Source of the DNA: Mytilus californianus
Lineage: Eukaryota > Mollusca > Bivalvia > Mytilida > Mytilidae
Assembly: GCF_021869535.1 (NCBI RefSeq)
Contig: NW_026262582.1
Span: 59,842,851-59,906,850, forward strand
DNA: 64,000 bases
Direction: 5' to 3'
Each line of letters begins with the position of its first letter. Position 1 is the first letter of the stretch. Positions 25,439-37,431 of the stretch are shown here, piece after piece. The position numbers and the translations under genes were made by a program. The notes beneath the pieces are model-generated. The model was not told the origin of the DNA. It worked only from the letters and a program-made list of their open reading frames with translations, and did no database searches.

Positions 25439-26640
25439 GGGTAAGTGTTCCTTCCATGTATGTGTCCGTCGGTATCTCCTTTTTTTAGAACATCATTTAC
25501 CATGATTATATTATTTCATTTTCAATATAGAATTTTAAAAAAAGAATGGTGCATAGGTCAGACATGTAGTTAACGTCTATACAGCCATCTTTAACGCATA
25601 ATCAGTTTGATAATGTTGACAATGATTAAAAGAAAGAATAACAAAGGGTAGTTAAAATAAGTTATAGCTGAATGGTAACCAGACCAGATTCGTCGTACAC
25701 ACAGTTAACCAATTTAGTAATACACATAGGTCACAGTAGAGCTTTCTTCCATTTTGACGAAAGGTACATACACTTCACACACCATACGTAAGACCCGTTT
25801 GAAGAAATACCCTACAAAAATGTGCTGAACTACCCCCTTCCCCCCTAAAAAAAAACCAAAACCAATATTTAAAATTAATGCATTATTTAACCTTAGAAAA
25901 TATAAATGCAAATATTAAATCCCACCGCTAATAAAAGATGCAAAAATTACTTCCTAAATTTTAAAACCGTCGAAAAATAGGAAAATTACAAAAAAATGGA
26001 TACCCAAAATATATTACGGGGCTCGCTTAATAATTCCGATGTTCAAATGTGTAAAACATGTAAATGAAGAAAACCTTTCCATTATCTGATCTGTATTTAG
26101 AGATCAAGGACAGATAAAAGAGTGAGGTGCACCTGATGTGTCTCTACTCCGCAGACATATCCAAAGCCTCCTATTCTGGCATTGGTCTATTATATGCACA
26201 ACTAAGCCAGAGACACTTAAATTTTCTTTTTTTTTCGGTATAACTAGTTGCTTGATTGTCTTTTTTGTTTTGGACAATTTAACGCTTGTTATACAGTGTG
26301 ACCTAAATAACGTTCATATTGAACTATGTTTCTATTGATTAAGAAGATCATCTATTTGTTGGTCTGAAATTGTCTCACTGTGTGTGAGGGTGTGTGAAGG
26401 TGTGTGTTAAATATTCTAATGGAATTGACACTGTGTTTCACATATTTGCTCGTGTTCTGTAAATGCTAAAGACATCACTGGTTGGTCTACAATTTATAAA
26501 TGATTTTAAACCAATTTACGACGTTTAATATAATCTGATCAAATCAGTCGCGCATCTAGCATTAACTGATGATAATACTAGTTTAAAGCAGACTTAAACA
26601 AATAATTTGGGTAATACGAAGGCAATGACCATTTGTCACC

Positions 26641-26671
26641 CGGGGAAAAGGGGGGGGGGGGAGGGGGAGAG
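26641..26671 (+). repeat. G-rich simple tract
   Basis: GGGG, a run of 12 G and further G-runs within 31 bp: potential G-quadruplex or a polymerase-slippage site. Confidence 0.8.
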
Positions 26672-29504
26672 TAGTAATTATTCCGTCTTACGTTTGTTTT
26701 GGAGCAAGATCAGAAGTGTCATCCTATTTTCTGTTTAACATTTTGCCTTTAAATAGATGGAAAACACTTTATCACAAAATCTGTTTTTTTCCTTCTCCTA
26801 GATTGTTTGTTTCATAGATTTTTCCATTCACTATAGTTTCTTTTTCTAGCAAATCTAGGTAATGCACGTTGACAATTTGGTGATGACAAACTAGTTAATA
26901 AATTAAAGTATGCATAATGATAATCGTGAATTTTGTCGTTAAAATAAGAGTATCATACATAAAATATTCCATTTAAATTCTAATGGTTTAAACATTTAAA
27001 AAAAAAGCAGGCTTGAAGCATTCCAGTGCAAATGTATTAAATTGTGGTTAACATAAGAAATGTATCGGACGTAAGTGTATTTTAAACAATTTTTTTCTTT
27101 ATTTTCAGATATTAAATGCATGTTTGTTTGGTTTTTTTTTGGTTTTTTTGCCGATATGATTAAATGTTTAAAGAAACATTTGAATCAGAATAAAATAAAA
27201 TGGATAAAACATAGACTATCAGTGTTATCGCGGGAATGTGATGCATGCTTCCATAACGTCCGTTCATACCTGTTGTCAAAATGTAAGTAAGCTCTAGTTG
27301 GTGATAACATTAGTGAAGTTTTACTTATATAGGTCCCTAGACATAGTTTGATTTTACATTCATAGCGTTTAAATGATTCAATAACTTTTTTCTATATAAC
27401 ATATACATGTACTACTCAAAAAAGGGTTAGCAACACAACTTCTGACCGGAAATAAACTAAAGCAAAATGTCGTTTTATCTTTTAAGTTTGTGTTTTCTTA
27501 ATCTTCATTTATTTGTGTATTTAATAGTACTACAGTTATGTTGGTCAAGTTTCAGACAACTATACTGTTTGAAATTTTTGAGGAAAGGTGTCAAAGTTTA
27601 CAGTTGTATATCTTAACAATTGTGTGCCCATGGTTTAGGTAAAAATGCATACAACGCACAAAATTGACGAAATGGTGAATCTGATGGCATAATTGATTAC
27701 ATATGAAAAGAAACTAATATTTCCTTCGCCAAACACATTTTTAAAAATTGGGAGGAGCACTTTTTCACAAAGATATGAGCTTATAAAGTGTGACCCCCAT
27801 TAACCTTAATGGAATTGATGCTAAAATTGTTTTTAATAGTATATGGTACAACTATAACCATAAGAACCTTGCAAAGGAGTCCGGTGACTTCTATACAAAA
27901 AGCATAGTTTACAAGTAACACTAAGACATCTCCCAAGAGCTTCTCCAGTTTAGCCTTGAGTTAAGAGAAATACCAGTAGGCCTTACCAATATTACTTGTT
28001 AAGGGAAACTGGTACATTGTCAAAATTAATAATATTGCAAAGATATTGTTTGTCACGTATGAAGTCATTGTCAATAGTACAACTACTAGTATCCTTTGGA
28101 ACGTCAAATTATATGTAGATTTATCGGTGGATTTTAGTCAATATTCAAAGTAAATGGTGAAACATGCAGCATGATAAACTGCATCATTAAGCAAGTTCTC
28201 TTGCTCTCATCGGTATATTATTTCAGTGTCGCCTGCTCTAACAGCAGCAGCAGTCAGGTTGACTTATAGTTCAGTAGACCAAATAGTATGGAGTGTTTTA
28301 ACTTTTTATGAGACATTTTCTTGCAATTCATAAACTTTGATGTACCGAGATTGTCAACTTTACTTTCACCCAACAAAGAACCGGATATATTTGGCTTCTT
28401 GTCTGGTGCTTTCTTTTCAGATGAAGTACAACTTATTCCAAATTATGTTAACTTGTGTAGCTTTTATAACAAGACCTGTGATACCTTTTGTTTGAATCAG
28501 TTTCTGTATCATTACATAATTCATTCAAATAGATAAATCAGCACGTCTCATTGCTACAACATTAGGCAGACTTTTTCTTCCAGATCTGTTGCTACAACTT
28601 CAAAGCACCTTTTCTTGGCATCTGAAGGAGCCAGTTTTAATTAACTACTGTAGTTGTCCTTTTACAAGAATATAAAACGTATTGAACACACCTGAAAACC
28701 AAACGCACTCTACTTTAATTGCCAATTTTATGATCAATCTCAACAAACACGACTAAAGAACAATACGTAACAGTATGAAGAAATCAAAAAGCATCAGAAA
28801 TACGCGAAAAAATAACTACAAATGACCCTAAAAACATCGCTTAATGTGGGCTTATAACTAGAAAACAGAACAATGTCGGTTCATGCATCACAAAATTTCG
28901 CAATTGAAATTGTAAAAAAAATGTAGATGTTTAACAAATTATTTCCCTATTACAGACGTTATTCAAAAAGTGAATCGGGTCGATTGAAGTATTATATTAC
29001 GGCTTTAGGGTTGTACCTTCACTTCAAAATACATTTTTACAGCACGTGAAAATAATGACAGGTCAAAACGTTGATTTTTCGTTTAATTTTTCTCACTTTT
29101 CAGATGCTCTGTTTTAAACGTCTATGACCAGTTCAAATGCCCTTATAATGTATGAAGTTTACGAATAACGATATTAACCAATTTGTTACAAATCATGTTT
29201 AGAAATGGGTTAAGTATGAGATCAATCTACCAAAACAGCTGTGTTGTCTTACAGAAAAGTTGGATAACGTCACTTAAAAACATGGAAACAACACGTTATA
29301 AATGATATGCGTCTAAAGCGCTATTCTGGATTTACTTTCATCAAGAACGCTCACAGCCGGGTTTGATATTTACGACAATTATTTTTCGGAAAATGGAAAA
29401 TCGATTGATAATAAGTAATTAAAATTCCTTGAGGTATGTAGGTAATTCAGACTCGAAACCTAAACAGGGAAATTTTACGGGAATTGAGATTCGTGTGAAA
29501 TTCA

Positions 29505-29825
29505 GGTAAACGAGTTTATACATGAACTCATTTTCCGCGAGTTGCACATGAATCTCGTGTGAAAATCACATGAAAATCACATTAATTTTGTTCATGTGAA
29601 ATTCACGTGAATTTTCAAAATAAAGCTATTTAAATAGCATCTAAATTTTCAACTTTATTAAAATCATGAAAAATCCATTTTTTTAAAATTTTATGTGAAA
29701 TTAACGTGAAAAGCTTTACGTGAGATTCATGTGTATCACAATTAACAATTCATATGAAATTAACGTAACCATTTTCAAGTGAATTCCACGCATACGCTCG
29801 TTTGAGGTAAATTTCACATGAGTGT
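29505..29825. repeat. Cluster of GTGAAATTCACGTGAA-type degenerate dyads
   Basis: At least ten near-palindromic copies of variants such as 'catgtgaaattcacgtgaat', 'gtgaaattaacgtgaa', 'ctcgtgtgaaaatcacatga' and 'gtaaatttcacatgag' lie within 320 bp. No coding sense is visible on either strand. Confidence 0.65.
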
Positions 29826-31754
29826 AAAGTGAAACCATAAATTAATAAATTCAATGATTTCGATTTCCAAATAGGTTTGTAAACAGACGTGGACGTGTCA
29901 AAATCCACGAAACTTAAATAATTCATAATTTCATCGAAATTGGTGCACACTAAATTGAAAATCATGAGTAAATGACTATAATCTCAAGAAAATGAAACAC
30001 GTGCTAATTTTTAAAGATTAATAAAAAAAATTGTGTTTGATTGCATTCAATCAGAGAGAGAAAACATTAACTTGTTTCGACAAAATATGAAAAAAAGTGC
30101 TTAGATAAAAGTAGTAAGACCGTTTATGTGTAGTATGAAATAATACATTGAGGACAGTTTTGGAGATCAAAAATCAAGGCAAATGTCGGGTTGACATAAA
30201 TGGTCAAAAGAAATGTCTACGAGTGTACACTTACAATTGAAAAAAATAACATCATACGAATATAATTGTGTACTTTATCTAACCGGATTGCTAATCAGTT
30301 ATACCCATCATTGGTGTCCATTCTGCTGTTGATATACGATAATACTCTGATTATTCAGTTTGTTTTTCTTTGGCAACTGTTGATGTTGCCCGTGTCTTCC
30401 GATTCATTCTAGGTAGTCAGACAATACAATAATATTGTTGGACCAATTTTCTTGCATAACCAACCCCAAGCCCTTCCCATGTTTGTCTTTTCAGACCATA
30501 ATAAAAAAAAAAAGAAAGAACATAACAGATATACATTATCCAATTAAATTGCAACTTAGTGGAACAAAATTAAAACAAAATTCACCACGACTAAAAACAG
30601 CATGAAACAATAAAAGTATGCTTGCTATGAATAATAGGCGCTTTCAAACATAAACATATAGGTCCTCTTTGGGTTTTTGTTCAAGAAGTAAATGTCCTGA
30701 AATCAAATCTTCATTCACTTGTAAAGGAAAATCTCGTCACTTAAATAAAACCTGGTAGATATATAGAAGGAAATTTTCGAAACAACCACTCTCCTGAAAG
30801 TAAATCATCAGTTGAGTTATCTGGTATTATTGTCTTGATAATTTACAAAACACAATGTATTGACGTTTCAGATTTCAATGAACGTTATACTTGAATCTTG
30901 TTAGAATACCTCTAATTCAGGAGTGTATATTTTGTACAAATCATGAATAAGTCAACATCGTTTACTATACGATATACTTAACTTTATATGGGGTTATATT
31001 ACGGAAATATGAATCAAGCGAAGGACTTAATAAGAAATCGTGTGAATATATGAGAAATACTTCTGGTATAGTAATTATCATGAAGTGTATATGAACGCAC
31101 CTTCATCAGTTCTGCTCGAGATAAAACGTATGAAGAGCAAACGTTCGACATTTCTACTGTTAAACAATCTTCCACATAAAAAATAAATACTGTCTAGATT
31201 TTCTCAATAAACAGAGTTTGAAGTATGGATAAAATTGTTTTTGTTGGTATACCGTGTACACCATACGATCTGTGTAATATGAACTTTTAGATATGAAAAT
31301 TAGAAGATGTGGGATTGTAGTTCCATGGTATAGTCAAGTACTTAGATTCTTTTGATAGCTACTTATACAAGAAAACAAACCAATAGAACTAAAGAGCAGC
31401 TTAGTATATCACTTTGTAATACTGTTTCAGATCATATTGTTATACAACTACAGTTATGTGTCCAACACCATCATTATATTTAGCAAGACATGTCATTTAA
31501 GGTCTACAATCATTATTATATTAATAGCAGTATGAAATCACAGTAATAAATAACATTTTAGACGCATCCGGTAACGCTCGTTTTTGCGTTCTCTTACTGT
31601 TTGTATCTATAACTGTACTTGCTGTCACGTTATCTGATGAATTCAGAGATTGACCGTAAATTTTTTGCCTTGATTTAGTAACCTGGTATTCTTCAAAACA
31701 CTAAATAATACACAGTGTATTCAAGCCATTTCGCCTAACTCTTAGATGCACAAA

Positions 31755-31885
31755 TATAAAGCAGGGATTCTGCATAATCACTAAAATCATTAATAATTAT
31801 ATAGAATCCAATCCCTGAAAATGATTAGGGATTTTACATAATCACTGAAATTTTAAAAATTATTTTACAAATTCCCTGGAATGGT
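31755..31885. repeat. Short imperfect repeats of AGGGATTnTnCATAATCACT
   Basis: 'agggattctgcataatcact' (31763) recurs as 'agggattttacataatcact' (31828), with 'attccctggaatgg' and 'ccaatccctgaaaatgatta' as inverted partial copies. A small degenerate tandem. Confidence 0.5.
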
Positions 31886-32755
31886 TCCAGATATTATCAA
31901 TACTACAAAGATTCTCTGTTTGGTAAAAATAAATCAAATAATTCGTATTATAACCTCTTTATGATTTCAGTGGACAGTTTGCATTTCCTGTCCATTTATC
32001 AAATCTTATCAAAGTGAACAGTTTTTTCTAGTGATATTCTATTTAACTGTGCATGTTACCTCACAATAACGCATAAATAAATAAGTATTTTAGATTGAAA
32101 TTGATAATACCAACATCAATGTGCAGATCATGTAATTTGCTGTAAAACAAAGGGGATGAAAGTTTACGAACAAGGAATTCAAACAAAGCAAAGAAATGCA
32201 ACTAAACGCCCAGAAACACAAAAAAGAACACATGCTTGACAGATTGAACACAATTTTGGAAGTGGTTGTGATACCGATTCCGCATGTTGATCTTGGAAAG
32301 GAAGACCTTCAAAACATAATTGCTATCGTTCATGAAAGGGCTGAAAAAGATAATGCATGACTACGAAACATGAAATTGTGATCAGAGAATAGAGAAGGAA
32401 ACAATTTAATATGTCTCATTGACCTTGTTGGACCGTCAGATGTTTTAACGAACGCTTTATTTCTCTTCAAAGTGCAGTAAAATCAGATTCAATATGTTAA
32501 GGCTTAGCTTTTTTTTAAAGTTTATAAAAAGGAGGATAAGTAAAGCAAATGTTCAATAGTAAAGGGTCCGGATAGGGTTTACAAAATAGAAAATAATGGG
32601 CAAACAATGCAAAATAAAGGGCTAACAAATAAAGAATAGACAAAAAAAAAATAAGAATAGAGAATAATAGTGTACTATAATATACAATATAGAGAAAACT
32701 GATGCAAATATTTAAAGAATAATGACACGAGGGATCGCAATCCAGACCATCATAG

Positions 32756-33310
32756 TTCAATTCAATTCAAATCTGTATTGCCATTACAACATACATTTAT
32801 AGCATGTGACACAATATTACATAAATATTTCAATAGTCCCCTGTCCTCAGTTCGATAGACTTTTTTTAAAACGTTTAAGACGTTTTAAAAATGATCCAAG
32901 CTTATTCACCCGAATGTGTGATCTTGGGTTGAGTATATATGTAATTTTATCTTTATTATTCAGATATGTAAAGTGTATATTCTCATTTATCAAAAATTCA
33001 AAATAAACTTTTCCAATATTACTGTTAATATCACAATATAAACAGAAATGAATTTCATCTTCAATTTATTTGCAGTTGTAGCATAATCTTTCTTCTCTTG
33101 GCATTTTAAGATGTCTTCCCTTTTCTATTAATAAATTGTGGTCATTTATTCTAAATTTTGTTGTCAGTTTTCTGAATTCAAATTTTGAACAAGTTAAATA
33201 TTTTTCTTCTGTTACATTAGTTTACATTATTATAAATAGTGAGTTTGCTGTTATCCTTTATATCTGATATTTTATCATTTACTAGCTTTTCATAAAAATG
33301 CTTCAATTTT
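32756..33310 (-). pseudogene. LINE 3' fragment
   Basis: Minus-strand reading gives FYEKLVNDKISDIKDN, then FEFRKLTTKFRINDHNLLIE, MPREERLCYNC (then a stop), IEDEIHFCLYCDINS and near the end LGSFLKRLKRF. RLCxxC...EDExHFxLxC is the zinc-finger-like C-terminal region of mollusc non-LTR retrotransposons. It ends in a (GAATT)-type tail at 32756-32775 (ttcaattcaattcaa on +). This is a 5'-truncated copy of the usual kind. Confidence 0.65.
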
Positions 33311-33589
33311 AATTCTATTTATTTGTTCTCTTATAGTTTAAGTTATCTTATGTGCAATGAGGAATATTTCTTCAGTGTTTCAAAATCCATACATTTCTTC
33401 TAACACATGTTTTCCATATGAAACCAAGAATAAATTCTCAAAGAGTCCAAGTTATGAGGCAAAACAAAGGATTGTTTCACAAGAGCATTTATGTCATCAG
33501 AATATAATCTAATAAGACACAAAATAGACATGATAGATTGAAATCTAATATTTAGTTCCAGAGTCAGAGTTTTTCTCATAGATGAAGGC

Positions 33590-33685
33590 CGTGCGGTTGC
33601 CTATAATTGCTTGCATCCACTTCATTTAAACTTTGATGGATAGGTGTTTCATTTGCAATCATACCAGATTTCCTAATTTCTATAT
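33590..33685 (-). repeat. Repeat A, end fragment
   Basis: Contains 'gttgcctataattgcttgca' and 'gcaatcataccagatttcct', the terminal part of repeat A in reverse orientation. Confidence 0.6.
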
Positions 33686-35479
33686 TACTAGTTGTAATAC
33701 GTAGTGTCGCTGTACTAGACCCTCATTTTCACTAGCATAAGTATACAGCTACAAATGGTAATTGCTTTTCGGAGAGATATTTTTAGCATGTATTAACAGT
33801 TATAAAGTATCATTCATATCACTGTCTTAATACATTTGGCAGAATTTGTAATAGTTTTCTTTTGATAGCTACTTATACGCAAAAAGTATCTGAACAGTCA
33901 AACAAAAACTGGGCTGAAATGGTTGAATATCATCCCGTATCAGTCACAACGTATTATTATTACACAAAGAGACACTTTTCTGCTAATTGGTACAATATTC
34001 ACATTACCAAATTTAAAAAAATCCAGTTCGGCTTATAATCGCTTGGACACGAACATGAATAGACAGATGTTATAACCTACTTATATCGACTGAAGGCGTA
34101 AGAGTAAACATTTATTTATTCTTGTAATTGGATAACCTATAATATCTAAAAGGAACTTATAAGCCCCTTTATAAGTTCTGTTATACGTAGAAAAAGTCTA
34201 CGTACAAACATGTTAAAATCAAAGAAGCTCTCCATATATACAGGAAAAGAGACGATATACAAACTAATAAGTATTATTGAGAGCATAAAACCATATCTCT
34301 GACGTTGTCTGTGATCAAAATCATCATTTTATTAGATAAGATATGATATACTACAAAGTTATGATAGTATTAACATGATCAATGGTACAAAGTCATGATA
34401 CAAATCGTTGTTTCTTTATTAAAAACTGGATTTCATATCAAATTATTTGATAATTCAATCGTTTGTTGGTAACGTTCCCGAACCTTGACTAGCTAATCCA
34501 GTTTATTTTTCAAAACAATTGAACAAATTATGTATTTGAACTTTTTCAATAAATTTCAAGGTTCACATTGTCAAATAAAAAGCATTTATAGTCATTGTTG
34601 ATAAACAGAGAGAGAAAAAAAAATGTTAAAACCAAATAGAAACATAAACATAATGAAAAAACAATAGAACTAAAGAGTGCATACAATTTATAGATATTCT
34701 TTGGGCGTATATAGCCTTATGTCTGCTGTTATATGTCGTCATCATCATTATGATAAATAAGATAAAGTCATCGTCCAAAATATGACATGACTTCCACAAT
34801 TCTAACTATGATAGTATGAACATGATGAATGGTACGAAGTTATGTTAAAAATAGTTTGTATCTATAACTGCATTTCCTGACACGTTATATAAACATGATA
34901 ATGACATGCAATTATTAACTAACTTAGTATTTCTTCAAAACACATAGCATGTTTATTTTAAACTGTTTCATGATATTCCAAGGTACAGAAAAAATGAAGC
35001 TTTTTAATTATTTGTTCATTAACAGAAAATTGAAGAAAATTTTAATTTAAATATTAATTGATGTTCAAATTTCCACAGCTCCCCCTGATAACCGATCCTC
35101 GCTATTGTTTTTATTCAATAAAAAGCAGTACTATTAAGCAATATGACTGTGCTCAATATTTCAAAGTTGTAGCCCTATAATGAAGTTACATTGTCCGTAC
35201 AAGATATAATAATCAGCATCTTTTCTTTCAAAAAAGTCAACAAATGTATTCAAATTGTTCTGTCTTGATCAATTACCGTAAAGCTGTGTATTGAGTAAGT
35301 CTTAAGTATAAATTGAAACTGCTTCAGCAAAAACAAAATAAACGTGCATATCTGTGTCATGTAATAACATTCAGATTATAGTTTTAGCAGGATTAAATTA
35401 TTCAAAAATTGAAAAAAATGCATTGTCTGTCTACACAGGAATTTTGGTTTACTTTCAGCATATAGGTATAAATAAAGGC

Positions 35480-35640
35480 AATAACTGAAACAAATCCAGG
35501 TCACAAACCAAAACCGAGGAAAACATATCAACTATAAGAGGAAAACAACGGAACAACATAAACACTGAACTGCTACAAAAACAAACGCCAACATACATAG
35601 AAACGGACTATTTGATAACAACTGCCATATTCTTAAACGC
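35480..35640 (+). repeat. Dispersed repeat 'acaaaccaaaaccgaggaaa'
   Basis: The longer copy of the repeat at 19655-19740, continuing with 'acggaacaacataaacactg'. Confidence 0.5.
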
Positions 35641-35819
35641 TAGAAATCAATGTTCAATTGCATTAAAAATGTTACTGCAATTTTTGTCTGGCAATTATAT
35701 GTTTTTTTTATAATTTGAGAATCAGGAAAAATATTATAGCCCACACCACATTACATTACGTTATTGTTCACGTATAGAACATAGAAAATGAAAATATTTA
35801 GTAATTCAATAGTGTATCA

Positions 35820-36460
35820 CGAACAAATACGCCCGTTTGGCATGGTGTGAAGCCCATCGCCCCTACAACTTGTCTGACGAGAGCAGCATTCTGTTTGCAT
35901 GTTATAAATGAGTACGCTAGGGTATGGCGACAACATAAAACTGCATATGCCGGAGAGAACATACTGGAGACAGCTCCTTTTTGGCAAAGGGTCGCGTTGG
36001 TATATGGTCGCGTGTAATATAACTGTGACCTGAATCTCATCACGGTAGTAGGCAACATAAAAACGGTCAAAGATACCATAGAGGTTCACACAGCCATAGT
36101 TCTTCGTTTCGAAGCCATCATCTTCCGACAAGACCAATATTTATGGATAACAAGGCCAGACCTCTCCGTACTCGTGTTGTCATCGACTACTTACATCAAG
36201 AAGCCATGGCGACTATTCAATGGCCTGCCATAAGCCCAGATATGAACGCCATTGAGCATATCTGGGACATTATTTGTCGTCGTGTACATGAGAGAGTATC
36301 GCCAGTTCAGAATCTTGCTAAATTGACTCAAGCTTTGCACCAGGAATGGCAAATGGCAAAAACTTCACAACAACAATTTCAACGTTTGCTCCACGGAATG
36401 AGAAGAAGGGTAGCATCGGTTATTCATGGAAATGGTGGTTACACTCTATATTGAGCATTT
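35820..36460 (+). pseudogene. Tc1/mariner-family transposase relic
   Basis: The + strand reads ARLAWCEAH near 35830, YARVWR-HKTAYA near 35920, and then an open C-terminal stretch 36143-36454 beginning DNKARPLRTRVVIDYLHQ. That stretch contains WPAISPDMNAIEHIWD, the third part of the DDE domain of Tc1-like transposases. Stops and frameshifts break everything before 36143, and DN-K-ARP has one residue more than the usual DNARP. The family cuts and pastes at TA sites, but this copy is dead. I could not delimit inverted repeats. The minus-strand ORF 35817-36137 is its antisense shadow. Confidence 0.75.
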
Positions 36461-37431
36461 GTGATGATTAGTTTAACCGTTGACACATATTTTCGTTTTG
36501 AACAACATTAATTGTGATATCGAACTCTTAGATGTATTTATTGTTAAACATTGATGTCAATTTTAGTACACATGACAACCATTTGTTTGACAAAAATGTA
36601 GTTATACAAATTCATATTTTTTTCAAACTTTTTATGTTATTAAATTAAATCGTGCCAGTGGTCTTGTCAATAAGAAAATGGACTAAGTTTTACATTGTTT
36701 GGCCATAAGTTATAATATATAATGAATGTCAATATATTTTTTGTTTATGAGAAAAATAAGAGTGGTGTGATACTTTTTTCACATATATACATACACGTCT
36801 TCTTTTTTGTTTTTTTTAAACATAACGTGCCATGTTACATTTCTTTAATCTTGAATCCTGTCATATGTTTTAAAGTGACAGAGAACAAATCGTTTCCGTC
36901 CCCTCTTTTTATATTTAATGTTTAACAAAATGGCGTCCGTAATAAAAGAATTAAAAATAAAAAGTATTATATATAGGAAACTAGTCAAAACTCGTGATAT
37001 TGCGCGGCCCGTAAATTTCATTGCAAATATTAAAAGGCACATTTTTATAATAAAATTTCAAAAAAAGCATTACATATTTCAAAAAAGTGCATTCGACACT
37101 CTATCAATTATGCTTTCAAATTTAACTAATTAATATAATTTTATTTGTATGCAGATGTAAATACTTCCTTTCATAGCATATTTAGCCAAATTCAAATCAT
37201 TTAAAAAAAAATCTTTCTAATTATGTGAAATTTTAGGTTTGTTTGAAGTGCATAAATTATTGACGCATTTAGCCTGTATGTTTCCGTATCAGGTATAAAC
37301 CAATCAAACAAACAAATAATCAGGAACTTTGTCTTTAAATGCTTTTATTTGATGTAAAACGTTTAAAACGATGTACTTAACCAGTATTTATATATTTGTG
37401 TCACAATTTCAGAATCCTGGTCGAAGGGCAA

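Larger units (their letters stand above)
24770..32755. other. Intergenic DNA between genes 1 and 2, first part
   Basis: Holds the triplet microsatellites, the G-rich tract and the dyad cluster. The + frame at 28321-28536 (LLSPNKEPDIFGFLSGAF...) and GC-richer text to 28640 may be a decayed transposon; not assigned. At 27410 'actactcaaaaaagggttag' recalls a Tc1 terminus but no partner was found. Confidence 0.4.
33690..37431. other. Intergenic DNA between genes 1 and 2, second part
   Basis: Contains the Tc1 relic and one dispersed repeat. Otherwise AT-rich with nothing supported. The start of gene 2 transcription is not visible. Confidence 0.45.

Noticed and set aside
25053..25503. Minus-strand ORFs rich in His, Thr, Pro or Ile
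   Set aside because: They are translations of the (ATG)n and (GGT)n microsatellites in different frames.
27405..27450. Tc1-type terminal sequence 'actactcaaaaaagggttag'
   Set aside because: No matching inverted terminus or transposase was found within a few kilobases.
28321..28536. + strand ORF of 71 aa
   Set aside because: Fair composition but no recognised domain or splice context; the flank looks like decayed repeat. Left as a remark only.
35798..36137. Minus-strand ORFs of 93 and 106 aa
   Set aside because: The + strand carries recognisable Tc1 transposase text in the same place, so these are antisense shadows.
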